From: Piliocolobus tephrosceles
Taxonomy: Eukaryota > Chordata > Mammalia > Primates > Cercopithecidae
DNA: 64,000 nt
Direction of reading: 5' to 3'
Assembly: GCF_002776525.5 (NCBI RefSeq)
Contig: NC_045436.1
Location: forward strand, 157,478,666-157,542,665
Of this stretch, positions 47,132 to 56,712 are shown piece after piece; position 1 is the first letter of the stretch; each line of letters opens with the position of its first letter. The notes under the pieces were generated by a model. The model did not search any database and was not told the DNA's origin. It saw only the letters and a program-made list of their open reading frames with translations. Position numbers and translations under genes: made by a program.

Positions 47132-47370
47132 GATTCTATTGCTGAGACTTTGCAGTGCATTTTCCAGGCCTCTAGGTGTGTCTTTGATTTCCAGAAGTTG
47201 TGATAGTTTTTTATTTATGCTATCTATTTCACTGGAGATTTTTCCATTCATATCCTGTATCATTTTTTAATTTATATCTTTAAGTTGGGCTTCACCTTTC
47301 TCTGGTGCCTTCTTGGTTGGTCTTTTTTTGGCAATTCAGAGATTCTTGGTTTGGAGCCATTGCTGGTGAG
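47057..47370 (-). pseudogene. L1 ORF1 5' part (start and coiled coil), cut by the solo LTR
   Basis: On the minus strand the frames read MAPNQESLNCQKKTNQEG (start region, about 47350-47300) and later SEIDSINKKLSQLLEIKD then ENALQSLSNRIE, the coiled-coil of ORF1p. Translation passes into the LTR at 47127. The protein continues beyond the LTR at 46674 with YEQSLQEVWDYVKQPSLRII, then a deletion of about 50-60 codons, then a decayed RLSKVKMKERILRAV segment near 46450-46500. Confidence 0.75.
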
Positions 47371-48500
47371 CTTGTGTAGTCTTTTCTTTGTTTTGTGATA
47401 TTACCCAAATTGTTTTTCCGTTTATTTGTTGTTGTTGTTGTTTTCTCATTTGGGTAGACTATGTTAGAGGGAAGATCTGGCACTCAAGGCCTGTTCCTCA
47501 GATTCTTTTGTCCCACAGTGGTGCTCCCTTGATGTGGTGTTCTCCCCCTTCCCTTAGAGATGGGGCTTCCTGAGAGCAGAACTGTAGTGAGTGTTATTTT
47601 TTCTGGATCTAGCCATCCAGCAGAGCTGCCAGGCTCTGGGCCAGTACTGGGGCATGTCTGCAGAGTCCTGAGATGTGATCCATCTTCAGTTCTCTCAGCC
47701 GTGAATATCAGCACCTACTCTGGTGGGTTAGCAGGGGAATGAAGTGGACTCTGTGAGGGTCCTTGGTTGTATTTTTCTTAAGTGTACTGGTTTTGTGTTG
47801 GTTGACTTCAAGCCAGGGAGTGGCACTTTCAAGGCTGCATTAGCTGCAATTTTATAGGGAGGATCAGGTGGTGGGCAGCGCCATAGAGCTCGCAAAAGAT
47901 TGCATCCTTTGTGTTTAGCTATCAGGGTGGGTAGAGAAAGACCTTCCAGGTTGAGGCAGAGTTAGGCATGTCAGACTGTCCTAGGGTAGGGCTCACTGCG
48001 GCTGCTGCGGGGATGGGGGTGTGCTTTCCAGGACAATGGAGTTATGCTCCCAGGGGGATTATGGCTGTCTCTGCTGTGTCGCACAGGTCACCAGGGAAGT
48101 GGGGGAAAGCCAGCAGCCACAGGCCTCACCCAGTTCCCACACAGCCCACAGCCTAAAAGGCTGGTCTCACTGCCACCATGCCCCTACAACAGCACGGAGT
48201 TTATTTCCAGGTAGCCAGTGAGCAATGCTGAGAACTTTCTCTAGACTATAAGCCTGTCAGCTGAGAAAGCAAGGCAAATCACAGTTCCTCAGCTGTCCCA
48301 CGGAGCCTGCAGAGGCAGACCACCTCCTTCAAAGGGACCATGGGTTCTCCTGGCTTTCCTGGTATGTTCCTACAGTAGTTCTTGCAGCAAAAGTTTATAA
48401 TGTGGGTCTCCACATACTGCTCTGTCCGTCCAAGTGGGAGCTTCAAGTTCAAGTTGGTCATACCTCCTATCCTCCATTTTTCCAGCCTATCCCTCTCAGA

Positions 48501-48714
48501 ATAATTTATTGATTTTACTTGGATAAATATGTAGGGTTCTTTTAATAAAAACTGTAGTACAAAAAGAGCAAGTTTATTGTTCAACAGGAAGGGGGGAACA
48601 AAAAATAAACAAAGTAGACCTGAAACAAAATAAGATTCTGATAAATGTTATTTTCCTATATTTTCTGATGACAAGAATATTGAAAATATTCCTTTGAAGC
48701 TTTGACTGTGTTAT
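48501..48714. other. Short spacer
   Basis: A-rich, without a recognised element. Confidence 0.35.
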
Positions 48715-49270
48715 GTCGATGAAAAGAGTCAAATTCTGTGAAATATTTGAAGTTTACTCTGAGCCAAACATAAGTGACCATGGCCTGTGACAGCCCTCAG
48801 GAGGTCCTGAGAGCGTGTATCCAAGGTGGTTGGGGTGGAACTTGGTTTTATACATTTTAGGGAGGTATGAGACTTCAATCAAATACATTTAAGAAAGACA
48901 TTGGTTTGATCGAGAAAGGCAGAGGCCTCTAGGCCATAGGTAAATTTAAATACTTTCTGATTGACAATTGGTTGAGTTTGTCTAAAACCCTGTTGTCAAC
49001 AGAAAGAAATGTCTGGGTTAAGGTAAAGAACTGTGGACACACAAGTTCTTATTTGCAGAGAAGGCCTTCAGGTAGCAGGCTTCAGAGAGAATAAGTTGTA
49101 AAATGTTTCTTTTCAGACTTAAAGTCTGTGTTGATGCTAACACTAAAGAGGTATAATGAGGCATGTCCAACCCCACTTCTTATCATGTCCTAACAGTCTC
49201 AGGTTAAACTTTAAAAGAACCCTGGCTGAGGAGGAAGTCCACTCAGATGGCTAGGCAGCCTTATAATTTT
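48715..49270. mobile_element. Probable ERV LTR remnant (class unresolved)
   Basis: GAAAAGAGTCAAATTCTGTG, GTGACCATGGCCTGTGACAG, CCCTCAGGAGGTCCTGAGAG, CTTGGTTTTATACATTTTAG-GGAGG and GAACCCTGGCTGAGGAGGAA-GTCC are stretches I know from an ERV LTR in reversed orientation (MER21/MER4-like). I cannot fix the family. No gag, pol or env text adjoins it. Confidence 0.5.
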
Positions 49271-51120
49271 ATTTTTGGTTTATAATCATGTTATCTTGTT
49301 ATTTGTATGTGTTTTCCTTTTCTCAGTTTTCACTTACCCCAAAAAGGAAACACGTTCATAAATATGTATTAAACCACTACAGCAATCTCTAAAATGGGAA
49401 AATGTGTGCGTGTTTGGGTGTTGGTGTATGCTTACAGTCTGCTTAATTCCTGGGTTTTTGGTTTGTTTGTTTCTTTGTGTGTTTTTTTTGTCAAACAAGC
49501 TGCTAACCTCCACCTTGCATCCCTCACAACCACTCCAAGATCTTTTTTGTTGTTGTTGACACCTTCCCCAAACAAGGAAGAAATAATGTGCATTCATTAC
49601 TTATCCCTGGCAGTTTTAATGAGGTCACTTCCCAAGTCCTTCCTCCAGGACAGACTGTATTCTCACCGTTGAGCCTCAATATTTGATGCAGAAACTACAG
49701 ATATGTGATAGAACTGATGTCAGTTTGATAAAGTAACCCTTTCTCCCCTTAATCCAACTTCAGATGACAAGAGTTATTGAGAGCTGAGAATGACAACTTT
49801 AAACTCAATTTTAAAGCTAAAAATCAGTAGATTTTCTAACACAGTATTTAAGCATAGTATGCTTTGCTGCAAAAGAGCCAGTCAGGATCCTTTTTTCCCA
49901 AACACAAATATTGGGATACCGAAGCCCAAAAGAAGTGAAGATGAAGCTTGGAACTCCCTTCTGATGAGGAATGACTATGGGAACTAGTGTGAGGTCCTGT
50001 TTTGGGCTAGGCAATTTTTCTGATTAGGTTCATAAGTTGGCATATCCAATTTTCTTGTACACATGGCCTGGAAAATGTAGCAGAAGTGTATGTAAGAGCA
50101 CAATAGAAGAATTTTTGAAAAGGGAAAATATTCAAAGTTCATCTTCTTTCTTCCTATTTTTTTTCCAGTGTGCACATTTTATAGAAATTCTCCCCTTAGT
50201 ACCTTCCCAAATCCCAACTCCCTGTGTACACATACAGGCCAGCTCCTATCTTATTGGAACCTGCTGAAACAGATTATAACCTCCACCATAGGAAAGATTT
50301 CCTTTGTGACCTCAACTTTTTGCAATTCAGAACCTGCTTATACATAGTACATGGCACTGCTGGACCATTTTGAAAAAGAGAAAACACGATTTTCTTTATT
50401 CTCTACCAAGAGACCATTGCATTTTATTGCAATTTCAAGAAAACCTTGTAAATGCAGCCGGGGAAATAAATGTACAAAACAAAACATGTAACCAGACATT
50501 CTTTTCTTATTGACTAAACATGTAACAGGTTCTTTGTTTTGCAAAGACAATCACTGGTTTTGATTTTCAAAATTTCTCCATAAAGGAAAAAACAATGAAA
50601 CAATTATTTGGTTTCACATTTGTGTAATTAGGAAATCACCAATATAACACGTGCAATTAACAACTTTCTTCTTACACCTTTTTTACTTGCTTATTGAACC
50701 TGACTATGAATTTGTGTTGCTTAAAAATTAGACTTTAAAGCTCAAAAACGATTTTAAATATAATCACATTTGTAAGTAATTTAATTCCAAAACCATGAAA
50801 ATGTTTTTTACATGTTGTAGGAAATAGTTTATGAAACTCAAAAATATTAAGAATCTTAGAATGTCATTGTTCCCAACAGAGCAGAGCCAAAAGTCACCTT
50901 GTGTGTTTTAAGGAACTTAGATACTATGTAATCTATCTCCTGTTTACTAGCAGCCAAAAGTTTCTGGGCACTATTATGACATCCATCTCAGTCCATTGGT
51001 TGACTAATAAAATAATAAAATAATAAAAATAGAAATATTAAGATTTTATCTGTTCTTCTATATATTCCTGAGTAGTTTTGCTCTCCAAGGCAGGAATGGT
51101 CCCTTTAAAGTTAAGAAAGG
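49271..51120. other. Single-copy DNA
   Basis: The longest repeat-free stretch I can see apart from simple runs. ORFs of 62-92 codons here (e.g. 49394-49672, 50037-50267) have counterparts on the opposite strand and no domain features. I see no splice-flanked exon. Confidence 0.45.
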
Positions 51121-51421
51121 GAACTTTCTATATATATACACATGAATATATGTACACACACATATATTTATATGTATATACACACACATAGATATACTTA
51201 GTGATTTTGAGATAAACTACCCTATATACATATATAGGGTAAGAGCTGTCATATACCGTATATGTATATATACCTGCACATATATATACTTTGTATATAT
51301 GTATATATGTATAAACACATAAATACACATTTATGTATACCCATATATACACATACAGATATATGCATGTATACATGTGTGTACATATATGCACATATAT
51401 GCATATTGACGCATACATATT
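51121..51421. repeat. Degenerate TATATG/CACACATA simple-repeat region
   Basis: About 300 bp of mixed TA, CA and TATATG text with few perfect units. It includes an inverted repeat at 51218-51241. The 124-codon minus-strand ORF (51128-51502) is a Tyr/Ile/Cys/Val low-complexity reading of this tract. Confidence 0.9.
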
Positions 51422-52824
51422 TGTAATATTATTTTCTCTCCCATCTAGTTTTAGAAAATACCTGTTTGCTTGTAAAAAATGTGAAATATAGTAAAATAAC
51501 AAAAGTTACAATTAGACATGAAAAATAATCAAAGGCAGTGCCAGAAATGAGGTTTAGAAACGTTTTAAAATCAATTAGCACAACCCTTCCCCTCAGATTG
51601 TGAGTCTATTCCACACAACAGACAAAAAACAGATATAGGAACATATCTATATGGCCAAAGTCACTCATTTTCTTTACCTGTTAGCTCCTCATAGAAATGC
51701 TTTCTAACTGTAAACCTGGAATTGTTATTTATTTTAATAACAAACTTTCAAAACTGCTGACATTTTATCACATAAAATTCTACGTGCATTGTAGTTGAAA
51801 CTTCCCTGGCTTTATACGGTAAACAGCAATTCCTTGTATTGTCAGAGCGAGCTACCAATCTCAAATGCCTGCTGTCAAGTGTTTACAATAGATATTATGA
51901 TAAGTTTTCATAATAATATTTTATGATTTTTACCATAGGTGTAGTCTGATGGCATCTCTTCAAAGTGTAGTACTTTTGGCATAGTCAGTAATTCCCATAG
52001 AGAATGCTACTGTGATTTTTAAAACTAGATTTATAAGAAAATAATCTAGACTTTGAAAAGTGGTTTATATTAAAACATGTTGGCCTGAAACACAGATTTA
52101 AAAAGTCTCGAGGCCTAAAATATGTGTGTTTGTGTGTGTGTGTGCATATATATTAATTATATAAAATTAATTATCTATGCATAAACTTCATTTTAATGTA
52201 TTTTAAACAATACATCTCACCTTCATAGTACATTCTGTCCAGCTAACAAAAAAGTAACTTTCATTTCTTCTGATTTACATAGTTCCTTTTTCTGATGCAA
52301 ATAGTAATGATATATTTTATGTCCCTAAATTATTTTAATGTCTTAAATTTCTTAAAAGGATTCCATATTCCTAATCTTTTTTGAGTCTCATAACATGTAG
52401 GATATGGTTAGTTACGGTAGTTTATATCAAAATCACAGTGTCCCAACCAGAACTTGTAATGCCCTCATTCAGATTTTACTGCCATACATTTCTATTTGGT
52501 AATATTACTACCTGTCATTAGTTATTCTAACTAAAATACTAGTAAAGGGCTTTGATTCTTTTTTTTCCTCCCATTTCCTAAATTCAATTAAGTAACAAAT
52601 GCAGTCATTTTCATTCCTGTTTATACATGTTATCTGTACATGTGTGAGTATACATAGAGTGCACACACTATTCCCTGTTCAAACTACCTAGACTTACTTT
52701 CGGTGATCAAAGTTTAACTACGATGATCATGACAGCGTCTTAATTTTTTGCCCTTCAAATTCATCTACCATAAAAACTATCAGAGTATTACACATAAAAT
52801 AAAAATCTGTCATGTCATCTCTAG
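51422..52824. other. Single-copy AT-rich DNA
   Basis: No recognised family. A short GT run at about 52122-52145. Confidence 0.4.
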
Positions 52825-52835
52825 CCATTTGCTTT

Positions 52836-54033
52836 ATTTTTTTTTTAATTTCCATAGATTATTGGGGAACAGGTGATGTTTGGTTACATGAGTAAGTTCT
52901 TTAGTCATGATTTGTGAGATTTTGGTGCACCCATCACCTAAGCAGTGTACACTGCACCCTATTTGTAGTCTTTTATCCCTCACTGCCTTCCCAACCTTTC
53001 CCTGTGGGACCTCAAAGTCCATTGTGTCATTCTTATGCCTTTGCATCCTCATAGCTTAGTTCCCACTTATGAGTGAGAATATGTGATGTTTGGCTTTCCA
53101 TCCCTGAGTTACTTCATTAGAATAGGAGTCTTTAATCTCATCCAGGTCACTGTGAATGCCATTAATTCATTCCTTTCTATGGCTGAGTAGTATTCCATTA
53201 TGTATATATCATATATATAAATATATCTATCATATATATTATATATAAATATATCTATTATATATCATATATATTTATGTCTATATATATTTTTATATAT
53301 CATATATAAATATGATAAATATATATATATATATATATCTCCCCCAGTTTCTTTATCCACTCTTTCATTGATGGGCATTTGGGTTGATTCCAAATTTTTG
53401 AAATTACGAATTGTGGTGCTATAAACATGAGTGTGAAAATATACTTTTTATATAATGACTTCTTTTCTTCTGGGTAGGTACTCAGTAGCGGAATTGCTGG
53501 ATCAAGTGGTAGTTCTACTTTTAGTTCTTTAAGGAATCTGCACACTGTTTTCCACAGTGGTTGTTTCTAGCTTACATTCCCACCAGCAGTGTAGTAGTGG
53601 TCCCTGTTTACTGCATCCGCACCAGTCTCTACTATTTTATTTTTTGATTATGGTCATTCCAGCAGGAGTGTGGTGGTACAGCATTGTGGTTTTGATTTGC
53701 ATTTCCTTGACCAAGAACCCAAAAGCAAATGCAATAAAAACAAAGATAAATTCCCGGGACATAATTAAACTTAAAAGCTTTTGCATGGAAAAAGGAACAG
53801 TTGGCAAGTAAACAGATAACCCACAGAGTGGGGAAAAAATCTTCACAATCTATACATCTAATAAAGGATTAATATACAGAATCTACAATGAACTCAAATC
53901 AACAAGAAAAAAACAATCCCGTCAAAAAGTGGGCTAAGGACATGACATGAATAGACAGTTCTCAAAAGAAGATATACAAATGGCCATCGAAGCTGTGAAA
54001 AAAATGCTCACCACCACCAATGATCAGGGAAAT
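52836..54033 (-). mobile_element. Short L1 with inverted 5' part (twin priming)
   Basis: 52836-53708 is reversed L1 3' end (T-rich, TTGGGGAACAGGTGATGTTT, TGGTGCACCCATCACCTAAG, then ORF2 C-terminus) up to GATTTGCATTTCCTTGA. From 53711 it is forward ORF2 (CCAAGAACCCAAAAGCAAAT to AATGATCAGGGAAAT). In L1 coordinates the forward part ends at the point where the reversed part begins, so both came from one 5'-truncated copy. Imperfect flanking repeats CCATTTGCTTT (52825) and CCAATTGCCTTT (54034) are a likely target duplication. A TA-rich expansion interrupts it at about 53200-53338. Confidence 0.85.
53200..53338. repeat. TA-rich expansion inside the L1
   Basis: ATATATC and TATAAA units ending in a nearly pure TA run (53317-53337), located where the L1 reads CCATTATGTATATAT. 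Confidence 0.95.
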
Positions 54034-54045
54034 CCAATTGCCTTT

Positions 54046-54333
54046 CAAAAGTCCATCTCTACTAAGTGAAGTGTGAATTCTATTTGAAATAAACAGTCCT
54101 CAATTCTCTCCACTCATCCTTCCAGTCTTATTATCTTATGACCTGTTAATTTTATTTGTTTTTCAACCACTATTGAGCACCAAATATGTTTCAGGCATTG
54201 TTCTTGGTATTTTCTATCTCTTTCTCTCATAATGTTTTTTAAAAAAGTAAATTAATTTATTTGCAGAATTCTTAATATTTACACATCATAAGCAAAGAAA
54301 AAGTATTTGAATGAGGAATAGAGTTTCTTAGGA
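54046..54333. other. Spacer with possible L2 fragment
   Basis: TATTGAGCACCAAATATGTT-TCAGGCATTGTTCTTGG at about 54171-54208 follows the L2 3' pattern (TATTGAGCACCTACTATGTG-CCAGGCACTG). The rest is unrecognised. Confidence 0.45.
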
Positions 54334-54380
54334 GATCCACTGGTGCAATTGGTTAGCCTGTGGTACTTATAAGGCGGTGT
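54334..54380 (+). tRNA. tRNA-Ile(UAU) 5' half (pseudogene fragment), joined to L1
   Basis: GATCCACTGGTGCAATTGGT-TAGCCTGTGGTACTTATAAG aligns with the 5' half of tRNA-Ile(UAU): acceptor strand, TG at 8-9, D arm with GGTTA, the anticodon stem strand ..GGTA and anticodon loop CTTATAA with anticodon TAT. Most differences from GCTCCAGTGGCGCAATCGGT are C-to-T, consistent with CpG decay. The A box region is recognisable. AAGGCGGTG after it resembles the start of the intron these tRNA genes carry after position 37. The 3' half (T arm, B box, acceptor 3' strand) is absent; L1 5' UTR begins by about 54381. It cannot give a tRNA. It may be an interrupted gene or a chimaeric retrocopy. Confidence 0.7.
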
Positions 54381-55630
54381 GGGGGCAGGGGTAAGATGGC
54401 CAACTAGAAACAGTGGTGTCTGGAGGCTCCCATCAGAAATCACCATAATAAGTATGTGAATCCTTCACTGGCAACCAAGGTATCCAGGTTCTCTCATCAG
54501 AACAGACTAGGAGGCTGGTGTGACCCACAGAGAGAAGGAAGAACAGTGTGGTGCTGTGGCCTACATGAGAGCCACATGGGGCAGGAAATCCCCCTCCACC
54601 CAGCAAAGGAGGCTTGGAAACACAGAACTGTGCAACCCATGGATCGGAAGATCTCAATTGCAAACCCATGCCAGCAGGGCCTAGTGTCCTAACCATGGAA
54701 GGTGCAGATTCTTACAGCCTCTCAGCTGGAATCTGCTTAAGTCTACAGAACTCCCAGTGGGAGGGATCAACAGCACTGGCTGCAGCTGCCTGCTGTCTAA
54801 GTCATTTGAGCTCCTTAGGGGAGGGGCAGCAGCCAGCAATGGGATTCACAACTGCCCAACATGCTAAGCTGCCTTGGAGGGGGAAGGGTGGCACCCATTT
54901 CTATAGCTCCAGGCTGTGCTTCCCCTGCTGGAGCCACGGAGGCTGAATGGCTTGGTCCCAAGACTTGTCCCCCACAGCCCAACACACCAGCTATGGCAGT
55001 CTGCAGCCAGAGAGCCCTTTCAGGCCTAACCCTGAACCATCCTTCCTCAGCGGGCAGGGCTTCCCTGCAGGATCTCCAGTAACTCCAGCCAGAGGCTCAG
55101 GGATAGAACCCAGATCTTCCTGAGCCTGAGCCCCTAGGGGCTGCAGTCTCTGCAGACCAGCAGACTTAACGTCTCCTCCTGGTAGTTCTGAGGAATCCAG
55201 GCAGCCAAGACAAGTGGGTTTCCCCACAGCGAGAGGCACATCCCCTCCAACAAGGGACTAAATGCTTTGTTAAACTGGTTCTGTTCCCCATGTCCCCCAA
55301 GTAGGTGAGACCCTCCAACAGGGATTGTCAGATACCCTGTACAGGAGCAATCCTGGCATCAGGTTGGTGCTACTTGAGGTTGGAGGTCCAAGAGGAAGGA
55401 GCAGGCACTCATCTTTGCTTCTTTCCAGCCTCCTTGAGTGACATCTCCAGGAGCGAGAGCAAATCAGATGAATAGGGCCTGAAGTGAAACTCCAGGAAAC
55501 TGCAGCAGCTCTATAGAAGAGGAACCTGATCATTGAAAGAAAAACAAGCCGAAAGCAACAAAAGCATCAACAACAAAAAAGCCCCATATCCAAGGGTTAG
55601 CAGCCTCAAAGACCAAAACTAGACAAACTC

Positions 55631-56590
55631 ATGAAGATGAGAAAGAATCAACAAAAAAAGTGCTGAAGACTCAAAAGGCCAAAGTTTCTCTTCTCCTCCA
55701 AATGATCATAGTGTCTCTCCATCAAGGGAACGGAACTGGATGGGGAATCAGATGGATGAATTGACAGAAGTAGGCTTCAGAAGGTGGGTAATAAAAAAAA
55801 CCGCTGAGCTAAAGGAGCATGCTCTAACTCAATGCCTAGAAGCTAATAACCTTGATGAAAGGTTGGAAGAATGGCTAATTAGAATAACCAGTTTGGAGAG
55901 GAACATAAACGACCTGATGGAGCTGAAAAACACAGCATGAGAACTTTGTGAAGCATACACGAGTATCAATAGCCAAATTGACCAAGCAGAAGAAAGGATA
56001 TCAGAGTTTGAAGATCACCTTGCTGAAATAACGCTTGCAGACAAGACTAGAGAAAAAAGAATGAGAAGGAATGAACAAGCCTCCAAGAAATATGGGACTT
56101 TATAAAAAGACCAAATATATAATTCATTTAAGTACAAGAAGGAGACTGGGAGAATGGAAACAAGCTGGAAACATACTTCAGGATATTATCCAGGAGAACT
56201 TCCCCAACCTAGCAAGACAGGACAACATGCAAATTCAGGAAATACAGAGAACACCCACTCCACAAGAAGATCAACCCAAAGACACATAATCATCAGGTTC
56301 TCCAAGGTTGAAATGAAGGAAAAACTGTTAAGTGCAGCCAGAGACAAAGGTCAGGTCACTACAAAGGGAAGCTCATCAAACTAAGAGTGGACCTCTCAAT
56401 AGAAACTCTACAAGCCAGAAGAGATTGGGGACCAATATTCAGCATTCTTAAAGAAAATAATTTTCAACCTAGAATTTCATTTCCAGCCTAACTAAGCTTC
56501 ATAAACAAAGGAAAAATAAAATCCCTTCCAGACAAGCTTGTGCTGAGGGATTTTGTTACCACCAGGCCTGCCCTTTAAGAGCTTCTAAGA
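55631..56590 (+). pseudogene. L1 ORF1 remnant
   Basis: ORF1p is an RNA-binding chaperone trimer. The start region ATGAAGATGAGAAAGAATCA lies at 55631 but meets TGA within a dozen codons after a frameshift. The coiled-coil reads in frame at 55740-55940 (ending in ERNINDLMELKNTA). The RNA-recognition region appears across two frames: QDIIQENFPNLARQDNMQIQ at about 56185-56240, then RHIIIRFSKVEMKEKLLSAA at 56280-56340. The C-terminal domain is recognisable to about 56590 in broken frames. Not functional. Confidence 0.85.
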
Positions 56591-56712
56591 GAAGCCTAAA
56601 TATGGAAAGGAAAAACCGGTACCAGCCACTGCAAAAACACATCAAAATATAAAGACCAATGACACTGTGAAGAAACTGCATCAACTAGTGTGCAAAATAA
56701 ACAAATTGCAGC

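Larger units (their letters stand above)
41350..48500 (-). mobile_element. Nearly full-length L1 (L1PB/old L1PA type), minus strand
   Basis: The left end is T-rich, then reversed 3' UTR (TATTTGGTTACATGAATAAG, GGGTGCACCCCTCACCCTAG). Reversed ORF2 runs from about 42165 to 46080, starting (on the minus strand) with the endonuclease N-terminus. Reversed ORF1 follows to about 47370 with its coiled-coil and start region, then a reversed 5' UTR (GCTCCCTTGATGTGGTGTTC, GACTCTGTGAGGGTCCTTGG, GGTCACCAGGGAAGTGGGGG) to about 48500. Removing three insertions (THE1 LTR, AluY, solo ERV1 LTR) leaves about 6.0 kb. ORF1 has lost some 50-60 codons near 46530. Frames are broken throughout; the 195-codon plus-strand ORF at 42376-42963 is antisense chance within ORF2. 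Confidence 0.88.

Noticed and set aside
51128..51502. 124-codon minus-strand ORF rich in Tyr, Cys and Ile
   Set aside because: It is a reading of a TATATG/CACACATA simple-repeat tract.
54433..55533. GC-rich 1.1-kb stretch with several ORFs of 70-110 codons on both strands, resembling a CpG-poor promoter or exon cluster
   Set aside because: It is the 5' UTR of the plus-strand L1.
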